A stretch of 64,000 nucleotides of DNA from Agapetus fuscipes (taxonomy: Eukaryota > Arthropoda > Insecta > Trichoptera > Glossosomatidae), in the NCBI GenBank assembly GCA_951799405.1, contig OX637339.1, positions 15,562,001 to 15,626,000 on the forward strand, written 5' to 3'. Within the stretch, counting starts at the first letter, position 1. Each line of letters starts with the position of its first letter. The position numbers and the translations under genes were made by a program. Below are positions 30,313 through 40,960 of this stretch, in pieces. The notes below the pieces were generated by a model that saw only the letters and a list, made by a program, of their open reading frames with translations, had not been told where the DNA came from and ran no database searches.

Positions 30313-31180
30313 CAAGGAATTGTACCTACAGCAAGCGGTAGAACCCGTAAGTGGAAAGTTCGTCCTTAATAACTATAAAAGCAGGGACTAGTATGGCTTA
30401 CGGGCAGTCTCATCTGTATAGTGAAGCCGAGAACAAGTGATTGTAGACGGGAGCGAAGCTCAGTAACCGCTTTGTGAACTCTTAGTGTAAAAAAAATCTG
30501 TGAAATAAATTGTGTAACATAAATGTGGTGTTATTAATCAACCCTGGAAGCATCCACGTTACAACACATTCCCTTAAATTGTAGATTAATTCGACAACAC
30601 TCATCCATTACTTTCGCTAATTTATTCCATTCAAAGTGTAACTACAATCGTCACTATTCCAAGTAATGAATTTAATCACCAAGTAAATGCTATATCCCTC
30701 TACATGAATACCGCAAGCACTAAGTTTTAAGGCACGTCTATGAATAAGCGAGTGCTTTACTATAAAATAAAACTTCACAGATAAGCACAACTATATCATT
30801 GGATAAAAAGTGTATGTAAATTGTAACAGCGCGTTTAGTGAGCGTTTTAGTTTTGATACATTGCTGATAAAAACGCGTTTCATAATGTTTTGTACTTGGA
30901 GTGTTGCTCTAATGTAAGATGTGGTTAGGCTCCTTCAAATTGGGTTGTGAGTCGGAATTAAATTCTCGAAATTGTATAAGTGATGGACGAATGTCGTGTG
31001 CGAAAGTTGTCGATACGGTAAAGTTTAAAAATCAGCTGTGGTGGAATATACTCTAAATAATGGTATATTTTTTTTAAATTTGTTTTATTCTGGTCAAAGC
31101 TCGTGGATTAGAGATTGAAAAACCATATGGCACTAATTGGTTCACATCTACTAAGCTAAGCAGTTACAAAGCAGTTTTAA
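30313..31180. other. No gene recognised
   Basis: Low-complexity intron-like sequence with an R9 match at 30.80-30.90 kb. Confidence 0.5.
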
Positions 31181-31183
31181 ACT

Positions 31184-31705
31184 GGAGAGCCCCATCGTAG
31201 ATAGAGAGCACCATCGTAGATGGAGAGCCCCATCGTAGATGTACAGCCACATCGTAGATGGAAAGCACCGTCGTAGATGGAGAGCACCGTCGTAGATGGA
31301 GAGCCCCGTCGTAGATGGAGAGCCCCGTCGTAGATGGAGAGCACCATCGTAGATGGAGAGCCCCGTCGTAGATGGAGAACACCGTCGTAGATGGAGAGCA
31401 CCGTCGTAGATGGAGGGCACCGTCGTAGATGGAGAGCACCGTCGTAGATGGAGAGCACCGTCGTAGATGGAGAGCACCGTCGTAGATGGAGAGCACCGTC
31501 GTAGATGGAGAGCACCATCGTAGATGGAGAGCCCCGTCGTAGATGGAGAACACCGTCGTAGATGGAGAGCACCTTCGTAGATGGAGGGCACCGTCGTAGA
31601 TGGAGCAGCATCGTAGATGGAGAGCAGCATCTTAGATGGAGAGCACCGTCGTAGATGAAGAGCACCGTCATAGATGAAGAGCACCGTCGTAGGTGGAGAG
31701 CGGCA
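31184..31705. repeat. 19 bp minisatellite
   Basis: About 27 tandem units of AGCACCGTCGTAGATGGAG with mostly C/A and G/A variants at fixed positions. Two 18-20 bp units near 31600 break the period. The minus strand has no stop in any frame of the unit, so three overlapping open frames (up to 221 codons) span it; they are not evidence for a protein. Confidence 0.92.
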
Positions 31706-32029
31706 TTGTTGAATGGAGATGTAGCGCACATGGAAGAAGAAGAAGTAATATATATCACATATCTCAAGAATTCCCCCCCAACTTGGGTGTGATTTGGGAC
31801 CTGCGGCACACCCCACTTCATTTGGGGTCCCTCCCCCCGCCCCCTCTGGGCCTTATATCAAGATGGGCCGCCATTAATTGCTTTAAAACCGCAATGTTTT
31901 CCTAATAACGTGATACGCAGAGAAATTCATGTATCGGGTTGTTTACTATTAAATTTAGACAAATCTAACCCGGCTTAATCTGTGATTAAGCCCTAATGTT
32001 TGTAGTTTATTTTTGATATTGGTATCTTC

Positions 32030-32330
32030 CGTGACTTATACATTGGTCACTTATAGTATGAGTGGTCAGTCTTAAACCAATCTTAATACGTCTTCTAATA
32101 AGTTTAAGATAGGAAAAATTTGATCACTTGGCCAATGTCACCCCCATCTTAGAAAAAGGCTCATGTTGCTAAAAAATATATATGTTTATTTAGGGTTTGG
32201 AATTTAATTTGGAAGTAGGTACACAATATGCAGCATTTTTAAGCGCGAACTTATACATATCTGTTTGTGGGCATGCATTCCATATAAATTTTAAATGTAA
32301 TGTATCTTCGCCACTTAGATTAAAAATTGT
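32030..32330 (+). mobile_element. Diverged delta pieces
   Basis: TTCCGTGACTTATACATTGG and later AGCGCGAACTTATACATATC, GTGGGCATGCATTCC. Confidence 0.5.
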
Positions 32331-32542
32331 TATTAATTATAGAAGTATCCGAAGTGTTTTGTTACGCCATTTAGGCATGTGGTTTGGAATCTGATCGCCA
32401 ACAAACTTCACAGAAACCATACAAAAATATTTTACATGTTTCTTAAAAGATACATCCTCTTTACTTTCTCAGATAAATAAAACAAACTACGCACAAAGCT
32501 AATAACATTTTTTTATAGTATTAGTAGTAAGCTTTATATTAT

Positions 32543-32790
32543 TCCTTGACTTATAGGTTGGTATGAGGCTGACCACCCATACTGTAAAAAATGGTTCACT
32601 TTGCCAATGTCACCCCTGTGTCAGGGAAGGTCGGCAAAAGTTGTGGGGCTTATGTTCATTTGAGATTGGGTTTTTACATTGTAGGTCCACATGCGGCATG
32701 TGTGAGCGCGAAATTATGTGTGTCTGCTTGTGGGATTGCATTTAATATGAATCTCAAATGATACATATCTTTGCAACTTAGATTTAGATT
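32543..32790 (+). mobile_element. Delta repeat, full length, ATTTAG tail type
   Basis: TTCCTTGACTTATAGGTTGG to TTGCAACTTAGATTTAGATT; one of the best-preserved copies. Confidence 0.88.
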
Positions 32791-33235
32791 CATATCAACC
32801 TGTAAGTCAAGAACACAGATAATAAATTCAGTTTAACTTTATAAAACACAAAAAGATTATCATGTTTTCTTAGCTAAGAATGTGTTAGATAAGCCAAACA
32901 AGCACTGTGGGGACGTAATACCATATTTTTGTTTCATGCCGCTTTTCCAATCTGCGAGCAATTTTTCTCTCCCAATCTTTGGCATGATTTATTAAAGTAT
33001 GCTAAATCTTCACTCCGGCGATGTGTGCACATGTACGTCTGCGAAGCAAAACTAATAACCGCACGCTAATGGGATATATATTAAACGGAGAGTTTGTGTG
33101 CAGAGCATAATTGTCTTCTTATGATATTGTGTGAGCCTTCGTCAAAAGACGCGCACTTCTTCAAGACGCTATACAAAAATATATTAAAACAAATATGGAG
33201 AGTATTTTGTATACTGCTATAATAATAATAATAAT

Positions 33236-33653
33236 ATCAGGATGATTTATTTGGTGAGCGCTATTTTTGTGTGTATCACACTTCAAGAGTCCTCTGCGAG
33301 CTTGGTCGTTGCTGTAGAAAGCGCTAAGTCTCAAGCAAGACCCAGTTGTTGTAAGGTTGGATGGACCTTTCAGTGGCCGGTCTTTGGTAAAGTTTTATGA
33401 ATTCTTCAACCCAGCGAAGAGCAAATTTGAAAATTTAAATGGTATATTTTTTGTGCTCCGCCAGGATTCGAACCCACAACCTTTCATTTACGAGTCCGAA
33501 GTGTTGACACTGGATTACGGACCGGTCCAAGAAATGCCAACAACACGCGGTGTACCTGAGCGGTCACCTATCCCAGTAGCATCCGCGCCCAATGTTGCTT
33601 AACTTCGGTGGTCTGATGAGAACCGGTGCTTTCCATATGGTATCGTCGTTGAC
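33236..33653 (-). mobile_element. SINE-1 with 5S rRNA-derived leader and tail B
   Basis: On the minus strand, in order: 5S-like segment (33653-33536), tRNA-like head (ACCGGTCCGTAATCC...GGGTTCGAATCC, about 33530-33462), common body (GAGCACAAAAAATATACC to GCGCCAATT complement), LINE-F-type tail B (CTCTTGAAGTGTGATACAC), and an ATTATTATTAT run. The only copy here with a near-complete 5S leader plus complete head, body and tail. Confidence 0.8.
33536..33653 (-). rRNA. 5S rRNA-derived sequence (pseudogene, SINE leader)
   Basis: About 118 bp, the length of 5S rRNA. The + strand reads GCCAACAACACGCGGTGTACC near the 3' end of 5S, then GCGCCCAATGTTGCTTAACTT and TCTGATGAGAACCGGTGCTTT, which cover the internal control region. 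Mismatches (for example TAGCATCC) and its position fused to a tRNA-like SINE head argue against a functional gene. Confidence 0.8.
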
Positions 33654-33678
33654 TATGTTGTTCAGGTCCGTTATAAAG

Positions 33679-33750
33679 GTTTTTAAGGAATCTGTGCTGG
33701 AGACTTTCTAGATTTCAGATAATTTAGAGGTCTTTGACAATTGTTGCAGC
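33679..33750 (-). mobile_element. Tail A / LINE-G end fragment
   Basis: TTTTTAAGGAATCTGTGCTGG and TTTAGAGGTCTTTGACAATT resemble the complement of tail A. It lies just beyond the 5S leader at 33.65 kb. Confidence 0.45.
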
Positions 33751-33804
33751 CGTATGGAGTTTCATATAAGAGGAAAAAATACCATTTTGTAGAGCGAGCC
33801 TTCA

Positions 33805-33980
33805 AGACAAGGAAACGTAAATTGCAGGATTTATGCTCATTTACGTACAGATTTACGTTTTTATTCTCTAAGAACACATGTGCACATTTAAGTATACATG
33901 TGTCTAGTTGTAGGCATGCATTGAATACGAATCCTTAATAATAATATAAATATAATCTTTGCAAGCTAGATCTATCTATC
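33805..33980 (+). mobile_element. Diverged delta 3' half
   Basis: TTGCAGGATTTATGCTCATT, GTGTCTAGTTGTAGGCATGC, then a (ATCT)n run instead of the usual tail. Confidence 0.5.
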
Positions 33981-34164
33981 TATAGTATTACCTGTAATAA
34001 ACTATGGAGCATCTGCGGTGTTGTCCCTCCTGTCCGACAAGCTGCTCCATTGATGATCTCTTTGCGGGAAACCAAAGAGCTGTAGACATTGCTCGTTACT
34101 GGGCCAATACGGTGTGAAGCTGACACAAAGAAGAATTACCTATAATTGAAGTGGAAGAGATATA

Positions 34165-34917
34165 TTGATATTGAAGGTTTCGTTTTTCCAAGGTTTGTTC
34201 CAAAAGACAAAAGTATTAGGTTTTGACAGGAATGAAGTATGTGAGGAACTAACAATTAATTTGAATGGAATAAAAGTTGAAGTAGTGAATGAGTTTGACT
34301 ATTTAGGAAGTAAGTTTGAGGCGAATGGTAAGATGACGAAATAATTAGAGAAGCGTGCCAGCAAAGGAAGATGCGTTATAGGAGCGTTTGGTTGAATAGC
34401 GAAGAATAAAAGGATACCAAAGAAAATGAAAATGGCGGTACACAATTGTATTTTGTTGCCGACCCTGATATTTGGAAGCGAGTCATGGACGTTGAATGAA
34501 AGAGAAGTAAATAAGGTATGCACCGTAGAAATGGCTCATTTGAGAAGTATGACAGGAAAAACACTGAAAGATAGAGTGAGAAACGAATGGGTTCTAAATG
34601 AATGCGGAGTAAAAGAAAGCGTGAAAGTGAAAGTTCAAAGAAGTGTGATGCGATGGTTTGGACATATTGAAAGGATAAATGAAGACCGACTGACAAAAAG
34701 AGTGTATACAGGGAATGTAATAGGTAAGCGTGGAAGGGGAAGACCTAGGAAACAATGGATTGATCAGATAAATGAGATTGCGAATGAATGGAATTTACAG
34801 AGTGGAAACAAGAGAAGAGCATGCATGAAAAGAATGATGAAATTAGATGAGATGAAAGAAGTATGCAAGGATAGAGTCAAGTGGAGGCACTTGTGTGGAG
34901 GTACTGGCCACCCCTAG
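34165..34917 (+). pseudogene. LINE-B: 5'-truncated reverse transcriptase C-terminal region, broken by two stops
   Basis: A continuous reading frame from about 34198 to the stop at 34915-34917, interrupted by TAA near 34342 and TGA near 34396. The last 163 codons from 34426 are open. Recognisable blocks in order: EFDYLGSKFEANGKM (palm/thumb end), LIFGSESWTLNE, MTGKTLKDRVRN, a WFGHIERI block, GRGRPRKQWIDQI, and a C-terminus KWRHLCGGTGHP. This is the stereotyped end of insect non-LTR endonuclease/reverse transcriptases. The endonuclease and catalytic RT motifs are missing, so it cannot mobilise itself. It ends with a GGCGGCAGGATACAAGACAAG tail also seen in the minus-strand copy at 48.6 kb. Confidence 0.85.
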
Positions 34918-34989
34918 AGGAAAGGCGGCAGGATACAAGACAAGACAAGTGCATAACCGCACTTTCCTTTTGTTTTTATTTGAGTTAAC

Positions 34990-35075
34990 CTCTGAAGATG
35001 GACGGTGAAAGTCCGATAGCGCTTAGACAATTGAACTCAAAATGTAAAAATAAAACTGTGTTGTATAAAAAAAAG
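34990..35075 (+). repeat. Penelope-like end motif after LINE-B
   Basis: CTCTGAAGATGGACGGTG with hairpin GGAC/GTCC, then AAAATGTAAAAATAAAACTG. Comparable to the 38.8 kb foldback right side. Confidence 0.35.
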
Positions 35076-35096
35076 GAATGAAAATTTAAGGTAAAC

Positions 35097-35246
35097 TTAA
35101 TGCAAATAGAAACATGTACGATCGCGCTAACACCTTCTGCGGGTCAACTTACTAAATAAAATTTGCGTCAACATAGACACTGCAAATCCTGCCGCCTTTT
35201 CTTTAATTAAAGCGGGACGGCATTGGACAAATTAAATTGTGGGTAA
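35097..35246 (-). mobile_element. Very diverged delta
   Basis: ATGTACGATCGCGCTAACAC and GACGGCATTGGACAAATT. Confidence 0.4.
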
Positions 35247-35626
35247 ATAAATAATAAATAATCATCAAATCTGGATTAAATGCCTCACATGGTTGACGTT
35301 TAGGGTTTTCCCCGCAACACGGGGTTCTGGTTTCCTAGTCCCCCAAATTGGGAAACTGTGCGGTCATACAGAAGCGAGGGCAAGCCGAGACTTGGGAAGC
35401 CGTTCGCCAACTAAGACTATTATAATTCCAACTAAATAATTTACAACCAAGTAATTGCTTTCAATTATAGTCTCTGGATAATAATAAGCCACTGCTTAAA
35501 GTTACAAATTGTAGATTGGAATAAGTATAACAAGAAGGCAGGAGCTATACTGAAGAAATGGTCAGATGGAATAGGAAGAGGAGACGGTTCTGGAGGGGCC
35601 ATGTAGACCACATACACAAGAGTATC

Positions 35627-35870
35627 TAACTCTAAATCTAAGCTGCAAAGATATATATAATTTATGATTCATATTAAACGCATTCCTATAAGCAGACATG
35701 TATAAGTTTGCGCTAACACATGCCGCATGTGGACCTATAATGTAAAATCTCAATCTCAAATGAACATAAGCCCTCCAACTCTTGCCGACCTTCCCTGAAA
35801 CAGGGGTGACATTGGCAAAGTGAACCATTTTTTACAGTATGGGTGGTCAGACTCATACCAATTCATAAGT
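35627..35870 (-). mobile_element. Delta repeat
   Basis: CTCTAAATCTAAGCTGC start; GGTCAGACTCATACCAATTC end. Confidence 0.8.
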
Positions 35871-35877
35871 CAAGGGT

Positions 35878-36090
35878 ATCGTGGCTTATATTTTCAAATA
35901 TGCTATTCGCTGGGTTGCAAACTTCATATACCTTTACCAAAGCCGGTCACCAAAGGTATATCCAGCCTTACAACAATCGGGTGTTGCTTGAGAATCAGCG
36001 CTTTGTAGCGACGACCAAGTTTGATGAAAGTCCAGTGGATAGCTCAGTTGGTGAAGTGATTGCATTCCATGCCGAGAGCAAGGGCTCAGC
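35878..36090 (+). mobile_element. Composite SINE-1 + SINE-2, truncated both ends
   Basis: TATGCTATTCGCTGGGTTGC through GCGACGACCAAGTTTGATG into GTCCAGTGGATAGCTCAGTT. Confidence 0.6.
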
Positions 36091-36139
36091 AAGGGCTCAC
36101 CCACTGAGAGATGAAATGAAAATGTATAACGACCGTAAT

Positions 36140-36390
36140 CTATAATAATCTATAATCTAAGGTGCAAGGATATATTCATTCAAAGTTCTCAGATGTATGC
36201 CCACAAACAAACACGTGTAGTTCGCGCTTACAAATGCTGATTGTGTACTTACAAATAAAATCCAAACTCAAATGAACATAAGCCCTGCAACTCTTGCCGA
36301 CATTCCCTGAAACAGGGGTGACATTGGCAAAGTGAACCATTTTTTACAGTATGGGTGGTCAGCCTCATACCAACCTATACGTCAAGGAAT
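36140..36390 (-). mobile_element. Delta repeat as LINE-A 3' end
   Basis: TAATCTATAATCTAAGGTGC start; CAACCTATACGTCAAGGAAT joins the LINE-A UTR. Confidence 0.85.
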
Positions 36391-36665
36391 ACGAGTAATA
36401 AATGACATTTAAGTTTACAAAAAAAACAACAAAACCTTAAAAATAAATCTATACAAAAAAAGTCAAAAATTTATTATGCAAAAAATGTAGCAAACTAATA
36501 AACCAACATTACAAAACAGCATTGCAGATTAGCCGCCACTTCTTCCTGTCCTTGCATATCATTCACTCGCTATTTCGAAAATTTGGTCCATCCATACCTT
36601 TCTCGGTCTTCCTCTTCGACGACATCCATCTATTCTAGCAACATATACTTTCTTCGTAATCATAA
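36390..36665 (-). pseudogene. LINE-A: pol C-terminus and 3' UTR joined to a delta repeat
   Basis: The minus strand from 36665 reads VYVARIDG, RRRGRPRKVWMDQIFEIASE, then after a frameshift CKDRKKWRLICNA. This is followed by about 130 bp of UTR that runs without a break into the delta repeat at 36140-36390 in the same orientation. It is one of at least four places where the LINE end and delta are contiguous. Confidence 0.75.
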
Positions 36666-37339
36666 TTTGAAATCTTAATCACGACCTTCTATTTATGAGT
36701 TCGATGCTTTACCACTAGACTACGGACCGGTCATGACGATGAAGACAAATGTTCAGTTTTCATTTGCTTTCCACAATTCAGTCACAATTTTACATGGAAT
36801 TTAAAGAACAATCCCCTAAATTATTGTCAGACATTTTCATGGCGTCATATTTACGCTTATAAAGACAAAATTGTGTCGGGTTTTCCAAATTCAGACCAAA
36901 GCGACACGTCTGGCTGTCTCCTGTCCTTGTCACACGTCAATTATTGCCGTTCCTCATCCTCCGTCTTGAAGCAGAACAAGAAAAAGGTAAAACAGAACGT
37001 TCTGTTTTTCATCCCAGCGTGAAGGAAAAAACCCTGTCAAACGGTCTTAAATTGGGATGAAAAATACCTTGAAGTTTTCTAAGGAATATCCTTTTTTGTG
37101 TAACGTAAAAAAAAAATGTTTTTTGTTTAATATTGTAAATTGTGGCATTCCGTTTAATCTAGTATCTAAGTTGCTAAAAAGATATTGCTAACATTCCAGT
37201 TAAAAAGGATTAAAAAAATACGTTAGATTAGGATGGAAAATACCTCGGACTTTTACAAGGAGTAACTTTTTTTTTTTTAAACGTAACAACGATGAAAATT
37301 AGATTTCGATATTTTGTCAATGATCTAAGTTGCGAAGTT

Positions 37340-37620
37340 TTTTTTTTTTTAAATAGATTTGTGGAAAATAATGCAATTCACCAACCTATTCTGCCTGGCC
37401 AGAAACAGGTATTAATATCATCATTTAATAAATTATTATTGTTTTTATTTTTAATGAATTATTAAATAACAATTACCCAATAACATCTGTTGAACCAGGG
37501 TCAAAGTTATGCAAAGTTAAAGCAGGGCCCAAGCGGGGATCGAACCAACGTTGTTCCATTCGAAACACGCTAGAAAAATCAGCCCACTTGGCCCCTCGGC
37601 CATAGCCCCGACATATTGTG
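37340..37620 (-). mobile_element. SINE-3, full length with tRNA-like head
   Basis: The minus strand begins GGGGCTATGGCCGAGGGG (A-box-like), then GGTTCGATCCCCGCTTGG (B box). The body AACTTTGACCCTGGTTCAA, TTAATACCTGTTTCTGGC, and poly(A) follow. The head resembles class-II tRNA (Leu/Ser type) loop sequence. Confidence 0.75.
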
Positions 37621-38014
37621 AATATCCCGTTAAAAAAAACTGTCCAATTTTCTAAAATTTGCATTCAAATGATTTAGGCTTTTAAAATAAACAATATGAA
37701 AAGATGTGATAAATGTTTTTTTCATATTTTAACTATTCAACTATTCATATAACATAAAACTAATTCATTTAATTTCAGGCTTTATTTTATTTATTTTAAA
37801 CTTAAAGTAAAGTCTCCGCTGTTTTTTGTTTTACTAAGGACTTAATTTTAAAATATCATTTGCGTAGTAAAAAGCATTTGGCAGTTTTAATAATTAAGTT
37901 AATGTTAGAAAAAACAACTTCTAATTTTTTTTTAAGCCCTACTAAATCTTAGTGTATTGCCCCTACACACGATGCTTCCACATTCTTGCGTGATAGTGTA
38001 CTTTACTTGTGTCA

Positions 38015-38490
38015 AGCAGCCATTCCGATAGGGGTGTCCAGTACTTCCGCAGATGTGTTTCTAATTTGCTCTGAGCTTGCACACTTCTTTCACCTCCTCG
38101 ACATTCATCTTTCTCTTCATGCATGCTCTTCTCTTTTTCTGACTGAAGGATTTAGCCATTCGCAATCTCGCTGATTTGATAAATCCATTCTTTCCTCGGT
38201 TTTCCCCTTCCGCGCTTCTTTCTCGCATATGCTTTTGGGTGTGAATTAAATATGAGCCTTTAATGTTAATACGTCATTGCAATTTAGATTATAGTATGTT
38301 CCAGTTATTTGCTCTATCGCTTATTTAATAAAATTTCCATTCTTTCCTTTAGCATTCTCTTTGTACATTCGTTTTGTCAGCCCTTTATCGTTTATTATTT
38401 CTAAATGCCCGAACCAACGCACTTGTACTCCTTTATATTTCACACTCATATTTTCGTTTATACTGCACTCATTCATAACTCAGCCATTTC
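38015..38490 (-). pseudogene. LINE-B-like 3' fragment split by a delta tail
   Basis: The minus strand reads through the CGGAAGTACTGGACACCCC end, the cysteine/basic tail, and GRGKPRK-type sequence (38180-38215). It is interrupted at 38232-38297 by the 3' end of a + strand delta repeat, then resumes to about 38490 with the KG-x-MKWFGHLEI-type region. The frame is broken. Confidence 0.6.
38232..38297 (+). mobile_element. Delta repeat, 3' end only, inside LINE-B
   Basis: Matches the last ~65 bp of delta (GAATTAAATATGAGCC ... TTGCAATTTAGATTATAG) and sits between two halves of a minus-strand LINE-B remnant, so it is the younger insertion. Confidence 0.6.
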
Positions 38491-38519
38491 GGCCCTATTA
38501 TTCATCTGTTATTAATAAT

Positions 38520-38655
38520 AATAAGAATAATATTCAATCAAGACACACCTATTTAGAAAGTCTTATCCATGATCGGAGAGGGCCCTTGAGGTGTGACACA
38601 CACAAAAATGGCGCTCTCTTATCATTTGTAATTTAAAAGAAATTAGCCTGATATT
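38520..38655 (+). mobile_element. LINE-F 3' end
   Basis: Short coding end (RHTYLESLIHD) followed by GAGGGCCCTTGAGGTGTG, ACACACAAAAATGGCGCTC and a TATTATTATTA tail. It supplies tail module B of SINE-1. Confidence 0.65.
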
Positions 38656-38666
38656 ATTATTAATAT

Positions 38667-38853
38667 TATCTTTAAGTTATTAAAACACTGTTTTTATTTT
38701 CACTCTTTATTTTTTAATTATTTGGACCAAAACGTTTTCGACTACACAGTTCATTACCTGATGATGATTACTGTGTAGTCGAAAAAGTTTGTGTCCAAAT
38801 AATTAAAAAATAAAGAGTGAAAATAAAAACAGTGTTTTAATAACTTAAAGATA
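38667..38853. repeat. Long foldback with hammerhead-like core motif
   Basis: 84 bp arms (38667-38750, 38770-38853) almost perfectly complementary, loop of 19 bp. CTGATGA (38758-38764) is followed by a hairpin-forming GATTACTGTGTAGTC and GAAA (38781-38784), the spacing of a hammerhead ribozyme core. Confidence 0.8.
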
Positions 38854-38889
38854 AGATAAATTTTCACAGTGTTAACGCACCGACCATCC

Positions 38890-39172
38890 AAAATTTAATA
38901 ATATTAGTATGATTTATTTGGTGAGCGCTGTTTTTGTGTGAATCACACCTCAAGCTATAGAAGGCGCCAATTTTCATGCAAGACCCAGTTGTTGTAAGGC
39001 TGGATGAACCTTCGGTGACTGGTTTTTGATACTTGTTTATGAATTTTTCAACCCAGCGTAGAGCACATTTCAAAATATAAATGGTATATTTTTTGTGCTT
39101 CGCCGGGATTCTAACCCACGACCTTCCATTTACGAGTCTCGAGTGTTACCACTAGACTACGAACCTGTCATT
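38890..39172 (-). mobile_element. SINE-1 with tail B
   Basis: Complement reads from GTTCGTAGTCTAGTGGTAAC through GGGTTAGAATCCCGG to the LINE-F-type tail (TGAGGTGTGATTCACAC). Confidence 0.7.
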
Positions 39173-39614
39173 TTACTCTTAAATAAGCCATTTCTCTAAG
39201 CCATCATACAAACTCAAAATATAAAAAGTATCTTTAGTTTAGCCTTTCTTTTTGGTAGTGAAACACTTTGGATAAATTGTACAGGAAGTTGTATACAGAT
39301 AGGCTTTTAATATAATAGTGAGCGAGACAGATAGCATAAATCTTTCCGTGCATCTCTCCAGCAGAGAGGGAAAGTGGATTGTTGAGGGAGGCAGGGGGAG
39401 CTAGGGATGAGGAGAGGAAGGGCGAGGGGGAAGATAAATCTAGATGGAAACAGCTCCACCCCTAAATTCTCAGTGATCTCTGGACCAAGCAGAGATATTG
39501 TGTTCTCATGTACGCAATGGCTGCGTCAGAAATTAAATTTTTTTTATTGCATTTGGTTTCCAATAAAATTCGTTCTTTAAAGTCAAGTACCTAACAACAT
39601 TACGTCCACTTAGT

Positions 39615-40215
39615 GTTTAATAATAATAATAATAATAATATATTTATTTATACAAACACCTCTTCACATTACATTTGTACACATAAGAACTTTAACTTAA
39701 TAAGAAAAATACATGTGCCTGAACTAGGAAATCCTGTATCTCAGGCGTAGAGAGCTTGTACACAATATATACCTAAGTAAATAATAATTATTACATTAAT
39801 TCATATTTTAATACTACCATCTTAAATCTTGGTTCTAATACTATAAACTTAGTTAACTCAAGATATTAGGATAAACAAATGTAAAATAGAAACATAAATT
39901 TACTCAACTACAATTAAGAGCTTCTCTGTATCTTCGTAGGTCATGTCTTGTAGAGTGTCATGGAGAGTCAATTTACAATTTAAGTAATTTAAGGGATATA
40001 TGTCTATCAGTGCATTTAGCCTATTGTAAAGGAATGGTCCTAAGAATACATAGAATTTTTTTGTAAAAGCATGTCTTATTGCTAGTTTTGGTGGACAGAC
40101 TAAATCCTTTCGCCTTTTATTTGCTAGCTCAGTGCTGAAGGTAATGGCTGCATGTTGTTTCAGGACAATGCTCATAATGAAAAGCTGTCGCACTGTTAGG
40201 ACTTTACATTACTTA
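39615..40215 (-). pseudogene. LINE-E: non-LTR retrotransposon C-terminal region
   Basis: The minus strand has a 97-codon open frame (40193 to 39900) reading MRQLFIMSIVLKQHAAI, NKRRKDLVCPPKL, a FYVFLGPFLYNRLN block, and YEDTEKLLIVVE, then about 280 bp of 3' UTR ending in a (TTA)n run at 39620-39640. The RRKDLVC and FLGPxLYNRxN blocks recur at the end of an insect CR1/jockey-like LINE group. 5'-truncated; no RT catalytic motifs. Confidence 0.7.
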
Positions 40216-40354
40216 TATAGGATGTTGGTGGGGAAAAAGAAAGGTCGGAAAGTTGACACCTTGAAAATTGCTCTCTGAGCTCTCTCAATGTGTTCTCAAT
40301 TTGTTTGTCTTATGTCAACCAGGGGTAATTTTACATGAGCAATGTGTGTACTTG

Positions 40355-40665
40355 GACCGGTCCGTAGTCCGTAGTGGCAACACTTCGGACTCGTAAATGG
40401 AAGGTTGTGGATTCGGATCCCGGCGGAGCACAAAAATATACCATTTATATTTCGAATGTGCTCTTCGCTGCGTTGAAAAATTCATAAACCTTTACCAAAG
40501 ACCGGTCACTGAAAGGTCCATCCAACCTTACAACAACTGGGTCTTGCTTGAAAATTGGCGCTTTCTACAGCGACGACCAAGCTTGCAGAGGGCTCTTGAG
40601 GTGTGATACACACAAAAACAGCGCACACCAAATAAATCATCCCAATATTATTATTATTATTATTA
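40355..40665 (+). mobile_element. SINE-1 with tail B
   Basis: Head GACCGGTCCGTAGTCCG carries a short TCCGTAG duplication, then GGATTCGGATCCCGGCGG, body, GGCTCTTGAGGTGTGATAC and (ATT)n at 40647-40665. Confidence 0.8.
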
Positions 40666-40669
40666 GGTA

Positions 40670-40960
40670 CGTGTTCTGGACTGGAAGGAGCGCTATTCCT
40701 TAAAAGATAAATGTACTTATATGAGAAAACGGATACTGAGGTCGGCGGAGAGTAGTGCTGTAAGACTGATGCAGCACCACCGTCAATACGCACTTATTTT
40801 GGGGACCGTGCTCGCCGTATCACTGGACCGATGGAACAGACTGTACTGAGGAGTTCGAAGACGTTTTAGGAGAGCACTGAAGTCCCACTTAATTTAAAAG
40901 TCTCATTCGTGATGGAGAGGGCCCTTGAGCTGTGTCACACACAAAAACTTGTTTGCTTGA
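40670..40960 (+). mobile_element. LINE-F 3' fragment
   Basis: RRFRRALKSHL-type coding end at 40857-40890, then GATGGAGAGGGCCCTTGAG and a shortened tail. Adjacent to the tail of a SINE-1 on the same strand. Confidence 0.5.

Noticed and set aside
31151..31821. Long minus-strand open frames of 214-221 codons
   Set aside because: They translate the 19 bp minisatellite; all three frames are open for arithmetic reasons.
33536..33653. Functional 5S rRNA gene
   Set aside because: Multiple changes in conserved positions and fusion to a SINE head; the other two copies are partial.
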